NCBI RefSeq assembly: GCF_900187425.1
Contig: NZ_FYDJ01000001.1
Span: 558,001-622,000 of the forward strand
Direction of reading: 5' to 3'
Length of the DNA: 64,000 nucleotides
From: Pseudomonas sp. Irchel s3h14
GTDB lineage: Bacteria; Pseudomonadota; Gammaproteobacteria; Pseudomonadales; Pseudomonadaceae
Below are positions 56,645 through 64,000 of the stretch, piece after piece (within the stretch, counting starts at the first letter, position 1; each line of letters starts with the position of its first letter). Both the position numbers and the translations under genes were made by a program. The notes beneath the pieces are model-generated. The model was not told the origin of the DNA. It saw only the letters and a list, made by a program, of their open reading frames with translations, and did not search any database.

Positions 56645-58651
56645 ATGAGTTCTGCCTCTCTAATAAAGACCCCACCCGAGAAGGTGACGGTCAACGGTTG
56701 GGTGTTCTACACCTCTACCGCGTTGATCCTGTTGTTGACCGCCATTCTGATCATTGCCCCGCAAGAGGCCGGCAGATTGCTCGGTATTGCCCAGGCCTGG
56801 TTGTCCCGCAGCTTCGGCTGGTACTACATGGTGGTGATCGCCGCTTACCTGGTGTTCGTGGTCGGCCTGGCGTTTTCGTCCTACGGCAAGCTCAAACTGG
56901 GCAGCAAGGACGACACCCCGGACTTCAGCTACGGCGCTTGGGCGGGGATGTTGTTCTCCTCGGGTATCGGCATCTCGCTGCTGTACTTCGGTGCTTCCGA
57001 GCCGCTGGACCACTACTTCAATCCGCCCGAAGGCGTGGCTGCCAGCAACATGGCCGCCCGTCAGGCCGTTCAGCTGACGTTCCTGCACTGGGGCCTGCAT
57101 GGCTGGGCGATCTACGCATTGGTCGGTCTGGCCGTGGCCTATTTTGCTTACCGTCATAACCAGCCGCTGGCGTTGCGTTCGGCGCTGTATCCGCTGGTCG
57201 GCGAGCGTTGGGTCAAAGGCGCGGCCGGTCATGCGGTAGACGGCTTCGGCATGTTCGTGACCCTGCTGGGTCTGGTGACGAACCTGGGGATTGGTTCGCT
57301 GCAAGTGTCGTCGGGGCTGGAAAACCTGTTCGGCATGGAACACAGCAACACCAACCTGCTGATCGTGATCATCGTGATGAGCACCGTGGCGACCATCGCT
57401 GCGGTGTCGGGTGTGGAAAACGGCATTCGCCGTCTGTCCAACCTGAACATCGTGCTGTTCAGCGGCCTGTTGATTTTCGTGCTGCTGTTCGGCCCGACCC
57501 TGCACCTGCTCAACGGCTTCGTGCAAAACGTCGGCGACTACCTGAACGGCGTGGTGCTGAAGACCTTCGACCTCTATGTGTACGAAGGTGATAGCGAGAA
57601 GTCTGACCGCTGGTTGGGCCTGTGGACCCTGTTCTACTGGGCCTGGTGGATTTCCTGGGCCCCATTCGTCGGCATGTTCATCGCGCGTATTTCCCGTGGT
57701 CGCACGGTGCGTGAACTGGTAGCCGGTGTGTTGCTGATTCCGCTGGGTTTCACCCTGGCGTGGCTGTCGATCTTTGGTAACTCGGCCCTGGACCTGGTGA
57801 TGAACCATGGGGCGGTGGAACTCGGGAAGACGGCGCTCGAACAGCCGTCGATGGCGATTTACCAACTGCTTGAGCACTACCCGGCGTCGAAAATCGTGAT
57901 CGGCGTGTCGATCTTTGTCGGTTTCGTGCTGTTCCTGACCCCGGCGGATTCCGGGGCGGTGATGATGGCCAACCTTTCCTGCAAGGGCGGTAACGTCGAC
58001 GAAGACGCCCCGCACTGGCTGCGGATCTTCTGGTCGGCGGTGATCACGCTGGTGACCATCGGCCTGCTGTTCGCCGGTAACTTCGAAGCCATGCAAACCA
58101 TGGTGGTGCTGGCCGGTCTGCCGTTCTCGGTGGTGCTGGTGTTCTTCATGTTCGGCTTGCACAAGGCGATGCGCCAGGACGTGCAGATCGAACAGGAGCA
58201 AGCGGAGCTCGCAGCCCGCGGTCGTCGTGGTTTCAGCGAGCGTTTGACGCAGCTGGACTTGCAGCCTAACCAGTCGATTGTTCAGCGTTTCATGGACAAG
58301 CAAGTCAGCCCGGCGCTGGAAGATGCGGCTGTGCAATTGCGTGCTCAGGGTCTGGATGTGCAGACGTTGCTGGGCAAGTCGAAACGCTGCATGGGCGTGC
58401 GGATCGAGATGGAAGAGGGCAACCCTTTTGTCTACGAAGTGAGCCTGGACGGCTATCTGGCAGCGGCGAGCGACACGGTGTCGGCTGAAAGTGCTGATGA
58501 ACCGCGTGCACGTTACTACCGCGCCGAGGTGTACCTGCACAACGGCAGCCAGGACTACGACTTGATGGGCTTCACTCAGGATCAGATCACCCGTGACGTG
58601 CTCGATCAGTTTGAAAGCCATCGGCAGCTCCTTGGCCGGGTTTATAGCTGA
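56645..58651 (+). CDS. betT: BCCT-family choline transporter BetT
   Basis: A 668-residue betaine/choline/carnitine transporter. The start at 56645 (MSSASLIKTPPEKVTVNGWV) has GGAG ten bases upstream. Twelve helices occupy residues about 25-520; the family's substrate-binding tryptophan-rich helix is WTLFYWAWWISWAPFVGMFI. A long cytoplasmic C-terminus of about 140 residues follows, as in BetT proteins that respond to osmotic strength. It is divergent from betI; synteny fits BetT1 of PAO1. Confidence 0.94.
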   Translation: MSSASLIKTPPEKVTVNGWVFYTSTALILLLTAILIIAPQEAGRLLGIAQAWLSRSFGWYYMVVIAAYLVFVVGLAFSSYGKLKLGSKDDTPDFSYGAWAGMLFSSGIGISLLYFGASEPLDHYFNPPEGVAASNMAARQAVQLTFLHWGLHGWAIYALVGLAVAYFAYRHNQPLALRSALYPLVGERWVKGAAGHAVDGFGMFVTLLGLVTNLGIGSLQVSSGLENLFGMEHSNTNLLIVIIVMSTVATIAAVSGVENGIRRLSNLNIVLFSGLLIFVLLFGPTLHLLNGFVQNVGDYLNGVVLKTFDLYVYEGDSEKSDRWLGLWTLFYWAWWISWAPFVGMFIARISRGRTVRELVAGVLLIPLGFTLAWLSIFGNSALDLVMNHGAVELGKTALEQPSMAIYQLLEHYPASKIVIGVSIFVGFVLFLTPADSGAVMMANLSCKGGNVDEDAPHWLRIFWSAVITLVTIGLLFAGNFEAMQTMVVLAGLPFSVVLVFFMFGLHKAMRQDVQIEQEQAELAARGRRGFSERLTQLDLQPNQSIVQRFMDKQVSPALEDAAVQLRAQGLDVQTLLGKSKRCMGVRIEMEEGNPFVYEVSLDGYLAAASDTVSAESADEPRARYYRAEVYLHNGSQDYDLMGFTQDQITRDVLDQFESHRQLLGRVYS

Positions 58652-58694
58652 AACATGAGGTGATGCGGTGTTTCAGTGACACCGCGTCGCGTTC

Positions 58695-58760
58695 ATCGCG
58701 GGCAAGCCTTGCTCCTACAGGAACGGCGCAACACCTGTAGGAGCTGAGCTTGCTCGCGAT
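58695..58760. repeat. REPIN (type A)
   Basis: ATCGCGGGCAAGCCTTGCTC and an inverted GAGCTGAGCTTGCTCGCGAT copy; the left arm is diverged. Confidence 0.8.
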
Positions 58761-58805
58761 GGGGCCGCCAGGGTCGATACACAATCGACCCGATATCCCA
58801 TAAAC

Positions 58806-58837
58806 AAAAACGCCGCGATCCTCTCGCGGCGTTTTTG
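58806..58837. terminator. Bidirectional terminator between betT and choV
   Basis: AAAAACGCCGCGA and TCGCGGCGTTTTT with a five-base loop; T runs on both strands. Confidence 0.9.
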
Positions 58838-58848
58838 TGTGTGTTGCC

Positions 58849-60027
58849 TTACCCCAGGTTCTTGCCGAGCAGTGCGTGATACAACTCACTGTCCCCGAGA
58901 ATCCCGACCACTTTGTTGTTGTCGTGCAGCACCAGCTTGTTACCCGTCTGATATCGAATCTGCAGCGCGTCGCGCATGCCGATGTTCGAATCCACCAGTG
59001 TTGGCCGACGACCCAAGCCTTCAACCGCTTGCCCTGGGATCCAGTTCTGCAGATCCAGGCTCGCGCCGTTCTGGCGTGCGCCTTTGATGGTGTTGCCTTC
59101 GGCCAGGTCCAGCCAGGAATCGCCGCCCGGATCGAGGCATACCGAACCGTTGATGCGTTTGCAGTTGTCCAGGGTGCGCATCAGGCTGCGACCGCACAGT
59201 ACGTTCAGCGGATTGGTGTGGGCGACAAAGGTCCGCACGTAATCGTCCGCCGGGTTCAACACGATCTCTTCAGGTTTGCTGTACTGAATGATCCGACCGT
59301 CTTTCATGATTGCAATACGGCTGCCGAGCTTCAGGGCTTCATCGAGGTCGTGGCTCACGAAAACGATGGTCTTGCTCAGCTTGCGTTGCAGTTCCAGCAG
59401 TTCGTCTTGCAGGCCTTGGCGGATCAGCGGGTCAAGGGCCGAGAACGGTTCGTCCATCAGCAGGATGTCGGCGTCCATCGCCAGGGCACGGGCCAGGCCC
59501 ACGCGTTGTTGCATACCACCGGACAGCTCGTTGGGTTTCTTGTTGCGCCATTGGGTCAGGCCCACCAGCTCAAGCTTTTCATCCACCAGTTTGCGGCGTT
59601 CTTTCTCAGGGCGACCCTGCATTTCCAGACCGAAACTGATGTTCTCGCGCACCGTCAACCAAGGCATCAGGGCGAACTTCTGGAACACCATCGCAATGCG
59701 CTTGGTGCGCATCATTTTCAGTTCCGCCGGGGTGCAGGAAGCGATGTCGATCTGCTTGCCTTCGTGCTCGACGAACAACTTGCCGCGGCTGACGGTGTTG
59801 AGGCCGTTGATGCAGCGCAGCAGACTGGACTTGCCGGAGCCGGAAAGGCCCATCAGTACGCAGATTTCACCTTTTTCGACGTCCAGGCTGGCCTTTTCGA
59901 CCCCAACGATCTGCCCGGTCTTTTTCAGGATCTCGTTACGGGTCATGCCTTGATCCAGCAGCTTGAGTGCCTCGCGTGGATCCTTGGAGAAGATTACGTC
60001 GACGTTTTCGAAGCGAATAATGCTCAT
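58849..60027 (-). CDS. choV: Choline ABC transporter ATP-binding protein
   Basis: A 392-residue ATPase of the quaternary-amine (ProV/OpuAA) type. Walker A is GLSGSGKSSLLR, the signature LSGGMQQRVGLARAL, Walker B ILLMDEPFSALDP, and the switch His in VSHDLDEAL. The C-terminal third is a regulatory region that ends with a CBS-like domain (TGNKLVLHDNNKVVGILGDS). Its ATG overlaps the choW stop as ATGA. It is last in choX-choW-choV (cbcXWV in P. aeruginosa). Confidence 0.95.
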   Translation of the reverse strand: MSIIRFENVDVIFSKDPREALKLLDQGMTRNEILKKTGQIVGVEKASLDVEKGEICVLMGLSGSGKSSLLRCINGLNTVSRGKLFVEHEGKQIDIASCTPAELKMMRTKRIAMVFQKFALMPWLTVRENISFGLEMQGRPEKERRKLVDEKLELVGLTQWRNKKPNELSGGMQQRVGLARALAMDADILLMDEPFSALDPLIRQGLQDELLELQRKLSKTIVFVSHDLDEALKLGSRIAIMKDGRIIQYSKPEEIVLNPADDYVRTFVAHTNPLNVLCGRSLMRTLDNCKRINGSVCLDPGGDSWLDLAEGNTIKGARQNGASLDLQNWIPGQAVEGLGRRPTLVDSNIGMRDALQIRYQTGNKLVLHDNNKVVGILGDSELYHALLGKNLG

Positions 60028-60869
60028 GCGTCACCCCCTACTTTGGCTTCGGGTTGTTTGCAGATACGGTCGAGCATGATCGCCAGCAGTACGATCGCCA
60101 GGCCTGCTTCGAAGCCCAGAGCGATATCAGCAGTGTTCAGTGCGTTGACCACGGGTTTGCCCAGGCCATCGGCGCCCACCAGTGCCGCGATCACCACCAT
60201 CGACAACGACAGCATGATGCACTGGGTGATACCGGCCGCGATGCTTGGCATGGCGTGGGGCAGTTCGATTCGCGAGAGCAGCTGACGTCGCGAGCAGCCA
60301 AAGGCCTTGCCAGCGTCCATCAATTCTTCCGGGACATCGCGAATACCCAGGTAAGTCAGGCGGATAGGTGCGGCAATCGCGAACACCACCGTAGAAATCA
60401 GACCCGGGACCACACCCAGACCGAAGAGGGTCAGGGTAGGAATGAGGTACACGAAGGTCGGCACGGTCTGCATCAGATCGAGCACCGGCCGCATCACTGT
60501 GTAGAACATCGGTTTGTGCGCGGCGACGATGCCCAACGGCACGCCGATCAACACGCACACCAGGGTGGCGAACAACACCTGGGCAAGGGTTTCCATGGTT
60601 TCCTGCCAGTACCCCAGATTGAGGATCAGCAGGAAGGAGGCGATGACAAAAACGGTCAGGCCCCACTTTCGTTGAATGAAGTGTGCCAGTAGCGCGATGA
60701 GGCCGATCAATGCCAGCGGGTTGAACCAGGTCAGCGCAAAAGTCACGCCGTGGATCATCGTTTCCAGTGACACGGCGATTGCGTCGAAGGTGCTGGCGCC
60801 GTTTTGCGTCAACCATTCAACGAAGCCCGCGATGTACTGGCCTAAAGGTATTTTCTGATCAATCAGCAT
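60024..60869 (-). CDS. choW: Choline ABC transporter permease
   Basis: A 281-residue permease with about six helices and the EAA loop (GIRDVPEELMDAGKAFGCSR). Similar to ProW/OpuAB. The start is placed at 60869 (MLIDQKIPLGQYIAGFVEWL) by likeness to relatives; another ATG at 60887 adds six residues and neither has a strong ribosome site. It overlaps choV by four bases. Confidence 0.93.
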   Translation of the reverse strand: MLIDQKIPLGQYIAGFVEWLTQNGASTFDAIAVSLETMIHGVTFALTWFNPLALIGLIALLAHFIQRKWGLTVFVIASFLLILNLGYWQETMETLAQVLFATLVCVLIGVPLGIVAAHKPMFYTVMRPVLDLMQTVPTFVYLIPTLTLFGLGVVPGLISTVVFAIAAPIRLTYLGIRDVPEELMDAGKAFGCSRRQLLSRIELPHAMPSIAAGITQCIMLSLSMVVIAALVGADGLGKPVVNALNTADIALGFEAGLAIVLLAIMLDRICKQPEAKVGGDA

Positions 60870-60904
60870 GGTAGTGAACGTCCGCATGCAAGGAAATAAA
60901 CAGC

Positions 60905-60926
60905 CCGGGCGAGCGAACTCGCCCGG
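60905..60926 (-). other. Stable hairpin with UUCG loop between choX and choW
   Basis: CCGGGCGAG (60905-60913) and CTCGCCCGG (60918-60926) form a nine-base GC stem; on the coding strand the tetraloop reads TTCG. It starts ten bases after the choX stop. No T run follows directly. Confidence 0.75.
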
Positions 60927-60935
60927 CGTAAGCGA

Positions 60936-61883
60936 TTACTGCGCGAGCTTGGCTTTCACGGCCTCCAGGCCAGGTTTACCGTCAATGGTGGTCACGCCAG
61001 CGAGCCAGGTATCGAGGACCTGTGGATTCTTTTTCAGCCAGGCCTTGGCGGCCGCGTCAGGCTTCATTTTGTCGTCCAGGACGTTGCCCATCAGCGTGCT
61101 TTCCATGTCGAGGGTGAATACCAGGTTTTTCAGCAACTGGCCCACGTTGCTGCATTCCTGCGCATAGCCCTTGCGGGTGTTAGTGAAGATGGTCGCCTGA
61201 CCGAAGTTCGGGCCGAAAAAGTCGTCGCCGCCAGTCAGGTACTTCATCTTGAAACGAGTGTTCATCGGGTGCGGTTCCCAGCCCAGGAACACCACGGCGG
61301 TGTTGCGGCGCTGGGCGCGATCGACTTGCGAGAGCATGCCTGCCTCGCTGGACTCGACCACCTTGAAGCCGGCGTCTTTCAAGCCGAAGGCGTTCTTGTC
61401 GATCATGCTCTGGATCAGGCGGTTGCCGTCGTTGCCTGGTTCGATACCGTAGATCTTGCCGTCGAGTTCTTTCTTGAACTTGGCGATGTCGGCGAAATCT
61501 TTCAGACCTTTGTTATACAACTCTTCGGGGACGGCGAGTGTGTATTTTGCGTTCTCCAGGTTGGCGCGCAGGGTCTCCACGGTGCCGGCATCGCGGTAGG
61601 CCTTGATGTCGTTTTCCATGGTTGGCATCCAGTTACCCAGGAATACGTCCATGTTCTTGCCGTCGGCCAGGGACTTGTAGGTCACCGGAACGGAAATCAT
61701 CGTGGTTTTGGTCTTGTAGCCGAGGGCATCGAGAACGACGCTGGTGGTGGCGGTGGTGACGGTAATGTCAGTCCAGCCGACATCGGAGAAGTTTACGGTG
61801 CTGCACTGAGCGGGTTCTGCGGCTTGAGCCAGTAACGGCAGACTCAGCATGGCGGCCAACAACAACGACGGGGAACCTTTCAT
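60936..61883 (-). CDS. choX: Choline ABC transporter substrate-binding protein
   Basis: A 315-residue periplasmic protein of the OpuAC/ProX type II fold. Signal peptide MKGSPSLLLAAMLSLPLLAQ is cleaved after AA. The start at 61883 has GGAG eight bases upstream. The mature part, CSTVNFSDVGWTDITVTTAT and VFLGNWMPTMENDIKAYRD, contains tryptophans and tyrosines typical of a quaternary ammonium cage. It binds choline with high affinity and delivers it to ChoW. Confidence 0.95.
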   Translation of the reverse strand: MKGSPSLLLAAMLSLPLLAQAAEPAQCSTVNFSDVGWTDITVTTATTSVVLDALGYKTKTTMISVPVTYKSLADGKNMDVFLGNWMPTMENDIKAYRDAGTVETLRANLENAKYTLAVPEELYNKGLKDFADIAKFKKELDGKIYGIEPGNDGNRLIQSMIDKNAFGLKDAGFKVVESSEAGMLSQVDRAQRRNTAVVFLGWEPHPMNTRFKMKYLTGGDDFFGPNFGQATIFTNTRKGYAQECSNVGQLLKNLVFTLDMESTLMGNVLDDKMKPDAAAKAWLKKNPQVLDTWLAGVTTIDGKPGLEAVKAKLAQ

Positions 61884-62318
61884 GGATGGACTCCTTGGTG
61901 TTTTTTTTGGCAGTGTTCCGACTGGACCACCGCACTTATAGGTTGCGGTTGGATGGCGTTTTGGAGACATCTCTACCACGGCGCCTTGCAATCGAGTCGA
62001 TACGATCATGTACCACTGAAAATCTGACGCCTACAGGGTGCGTCGTATCCAGTACAGGGATGGTCGCATCCAGTGTCGGTGACGTCGTTTACAGATTTTT
62101 TCGGCCCTCTTTGCCCCTCTGATCCGCAAAAAAACGGCGAAAACGCGACGTAAAAGACACGCGGCGTTAGTGGGCATGAGTGCGTCGGTGTGAGACGTCG
62201 AACGACATGACAAAAGCCTGATGATGCGGCCATCTCGGCGGATTGCAGCTTGAGCGTAGCAGCTCCGTCACTGGGCGCTTTTGCGTCTGGAGTTGGCACA
62301 TCCAGGAGTTCGGCAGTA
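61884..62318. other. Divergent region between choX and sdaB
   Basis: 435 bp without a convincing gene. It includes the phased direct repeat at 62042-62074 and several T-rich stretches. No sigma-54 signature (TGGCAC-N5-TTGC) was found and no sigma-70 promoter could be assigned. On the right, AGGAG at 62304-62308 precedes sdaB. Confidence 0.45.
62042..62074. promoter_or_regulatory. Phased direct repeat, possible AraC-type (GbdR) site
   Basis: GTCGTATCCAGT (62042-62053) and GTCGCATCCAGT (62063-62074) match at 11 of 12 bases and are spaced 21 bp start to start, two helical turns, as AraC-family sites often are. choXWV is under GbdR control in P. aeruginosa; that GbdR binds here is an inference. 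Confidence 0.45.
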
Positions 62319-63695
62319 ATGGCTATCAGTGTTTTCGACCTGTTCAAAATCGGCATCGGCCCTTCCAGTTCGCACACCGTGGGACCTATGCGGGCCGCGG
62401 CGTTGTTCGTGCAAGGTTTGCGTGAGCAGGGTCTTTTGGAACAAGTACGGCGCGTCGAAGTTCAGCTTTATGGTTCGTTGTCGGCCACCGGCATCGGTCA
62501 CGGCAGCGACAACGCAGTGATCATGGGCCTGATGGGCGAGTGGCCGGACGCGATCGATCCGTCGCAAATCGGCATCCGCATCGAAACCCTGCGCGAAACC
62601 CACACGCTGTTGCTCGACGGTCGTTTGTCGGTCCCGTTCATCTGGGCCCGGGACATGCGCCTGATCGACGAGAACCTGCCGTTCCACCCCAACGCCATGA
62701 CGTTGATCGTCGAAGGCGATGACGGCGAGCTGCATCGCGACACCTACTATTCCATCGGCGGCGGCTTTGTCGTTGATGAGGCACAGGCTTCCAGCGGTGT
62801 GGTCGATCTGGACCGCACCGTGCTGCCGTACGATTTCTCCAGCGCCGCCGAACTGCTTAGCCTCTGCAAGCAGCACAATTTGCGCGTCGCCGAATTGATG
62901 ATGGCCAACGAGAAGGTCTGGCGCAGCGAAGAGGAAATCCGCGCTGGCCTGATGACACTCTGGCGCGCCATGCAGGATTGCGTGGAGCAAGGCCTCAAGC
63001 ACGAAGGCATTCTGCCCGGTGGCCTGAATGTGCGTCGTCGCGCGGCCAAACTGCACCGCAGCCTTCAAGAACTGAACAAGCCCAACGTGATCGGCTCGAC
63101 CTTGAGCGCCATGGAGTGGGTCAACCTGTTCGCCCTGGCGGTCAACGAAGAAAACGCCGCTGGCGGGCGCATGGTCACGGCACCGACCAATGGCGCGGCG
63201 GGGATCATTCCGGCGGTGTTGCACTACTTTATGAAGTTCAGCGAGGTGGTGACCGACGCCAACGTGGTCGACTATTTCCTCAGTGCGGCGGCGGTAGGGA
63301 TTCTGTGCAAGAAGAACGCTTCGATTTCCGGTGCCGAAGTCGGTTGCCAGGGCGAAGTCGGTTCGGCTTGCGCCATGGCGGCGGCCGGGTTGGCGGAGAT
63401 TCTGGGGGCGACACCGGAGCAGCTGTGTAACGCGGCGGAAATCGGTCTGGAACACAACCTCGGCCTGACCTGCGACCCGGTGGGCGGGTTGGTGCAAGTG
63501 CCGTGCATCGAGCGCAATGCGATTGCCGCGGTGAAAGCCATCAACGCGGCGCAGATGGCGCTGCGTGGCGACGGTCAGCACTTTATCTCGCTGGATCGGG
63601 TGATCCGCACGATGCGTGATACCGGCGCGGACATGCATGACAAATATAAAGAGACATCGCGCGGTGGATTGGCGGTTAGCGCGGTTGAGTGTTGA
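62319..63695 (+). CDS. sdaB: L-serine dehydratase (ammonia-lyase)
   Basis: A 458-residue iron-sulfur serine deaminase converting L-serine to pyruvate and ammonia. The start [20 protein letters not shown] contains the [10 protein letters not shown] substrate loop. The Fe-S cysteines are expected in [30 protein letters not shown] and [14 protein letters not shown]. The last residue is the conserved C-terminal cysteine (AVSAVEC), the built-in active-site ligand known from type 2 serine dehydratases. The gene sits divergent from choX, as in PAO1 where PA5379 is sdaB, consistent with disposal of serine made during betaine catabolism. Confidence 0.95.
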   Translation: MAISVFDLFKIGIGPSSSHTVGPMRAAALFVQGLREQGLLEQVRRVEVQLYGSLSATGIGHGSDNAVIMGLMGEWPDAIDPSQIGIRIETLRETHTLLLDGRLSVPFIWARDMRLIDENLPFHPNAMTLIVEGDDGELHRDTYYSIGGGFVVDEAQASSGVVDLDRTVLPYDFSSAAELLSLCKQHNLRVAELMMANEKVWRSEEEIRAGLMTLWRAMQDCVEQGLKHEGILPGGLNVRRRAAKLHRSLQELNKPNVIGSTLSAMEWVNLFALAVNEENAAGGRMVTAPTNGAAGIIPAVLHYFMKFSEVVTDANVVDYFLSAAAVGILCKKNASISGAEVGCQGEVGSACAMAAAGLAEILGATPEQLCNAAEIGLEHNLGLTCDPVGGLVQVPCIERNAIAAVKAINAAQMALRGDGQHFISLDRVIRTMRDTGADMHDKYKETSRGGLAVSAVEC

Positions 63696-64000
63696 TTCAG
63701 TAAGACCGAGTTGTCTGCTTCGCGAGCAAGCCCGCTCCCACATTCGACCGCATTACCCTGAGAGAACTCGGTCACCTGTGGGAGCGGGCTTGCTCGCGAA
63801 GGCGTCAGACCAGTCAAAACTGCGCGCAAAATGAACACCCGATTCAAAACGCGCCACGTTTTGGCGCGTCGCTTACAGACAAGCGGCTTCACCTGGATCA
63901 CGGATCCAGGTTGGCCATTACCGCCTGTCACCTGTGCTTGCGGTGACACTCTTCACCAGGTCGCTGTAGCCCTGTTCCCACAAGTGCTACCGATTTGCTC
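63696..64000. other. Region after sdaB to window end
   Basis: No gene is supported. It holds a REPIN at 63719-63800, a hairpin ACGCGCCA/TGGCGCGT (63849-63869), and a nine-base inverted repeat ACCTGGATC/GATCCAGGT (63891-63911). In PAO1 gbdR lies next; none of it is recognisable here. Confidence 0.5.
63719..63800. repeat. REPIN (type A)
   Basis: TTCGCGAGCAAGCCCGCTCC and its inverse with about 34 bp between. Confidence 0.9.

Noticed and set aside
56660..58621. A 653-codon frame antisense to betT
   Set aside because: betT is certain; the antisense product is polar His/Gln/Arg-rich and has no ribosome site.
58837..60285. A 482-codon frame antisense to choV and choW
   Set aside because: Both ABC genes are clear on the minus strand with proper overlap and motifs.
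63575..63949. A minus-strand frame at the right end
   Set aside because: It crosses the REPIN and the end of sdaB and shows no domain.

Overview
The window looks like chromosomal core sequence of a Pseudomonas of the fluorescens group. It is GC-rich and tightly packed, with 54 protein genes supported. Gene order matches two P. aeruginosa PAO1 neighbourhoods that I recall (rsmE-bioA-amine oxidase-cyb561-yceI-rhlE2-metF-ahcY, and metK-arsR-tkt-epd-pgk-fba), plus the bet/cho/sdaB choline region. Intergenic spaces carry the GTGGGAGCGGGCTTGCTCGC-type REP inverted repeats typical of fluorescent pseudomonads. I see no tRNA, rRNA, CRISPR array, prophage, insertion sequence or plasmid feature. Nothing stands out as recently acquired apart from the repeats.

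Layout. 1-5.1 kb: a truncated LysR regulator (probably mdcR), a TrhA/hemolysin III protein, then a LysR gene divergent from a D-amino-acid dehydrogenase, RidA and amino-acid binding protein cluster. 5.2-17.9 kb: rsmE, bioA, a secreted amine oxidase with a histone-like tail, cyb561-yceI, rhlE2, an orphan solute-binding protein, an orphan glycosyltransferase-like gene, metF, and ahcY behind an S-adenosylhomocysteine (SAH) riboswitch. 17.9-25.8 kb: thioesterase, FNT channel, cation/proton antiporter, MFS and EamA exporters, MAPEG protein, mltA, a class II cytochrome c and a DUF1090 protein. 25.8-36.5 kb: ligB, metK, an ArsR-methyltransferase (SahR-like) regulator with a 30-bp perfect palindrome in front of it, then tkt, epd, pgk, two small lipoproteins and class II aldolase. 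36.7-52 kb: alginate lyase, a REC-PAS-GGDEF-EAL protein, a YgjP-like peptidase, a winged-helix protein, ElaA-like GNAT, a second orphan binding protein, a YccS-like protein, a YhiN-like flavoprotein, dbpA, mdtD-like MFS, and a coupled TldD/PmbA-like pair. 52.3-63.7 kb: choline to glycine betaine genes (betIBA divergent from betT), the choline ABC transporter choXWV, and a serine dehydratase divergent from choX.

How the genes fit together. The methyl cycle is represented by metF (methyl supply), metK (SAM synthesis) and ahcY (SAH removal). ahcY sits behind an SAH riboswitch and metK sits behind a regulator of the type reported to sense SAH, so one metabolite may be read twice, once by RNA and once by protein. 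tkt, epd, pgk and fba form a central carbon cluster. BetT and ChoXWV import choline, BetA and BetB oxidise it to glycine betaine, and SdaB would convert serine made further down the betaine catabolic route to pyruvate.

No clearly novel multi-gene system was found. The most interesting unexplained items are cis-acting: a hairpin in front of the SAH riboswitch, a terminator-like leader before tkt, an inverted repeat abutting the ribosome site of the FNT gene, a 21-bp phased direct repeat between choX and sdaB, and a UUCG hairpin between choX and choW. Among proteins, the EAL domain with a substituted metal-site Asn, the exported-looking DNA ligase LigB and the second TldD/PmbA pair deserve attention.
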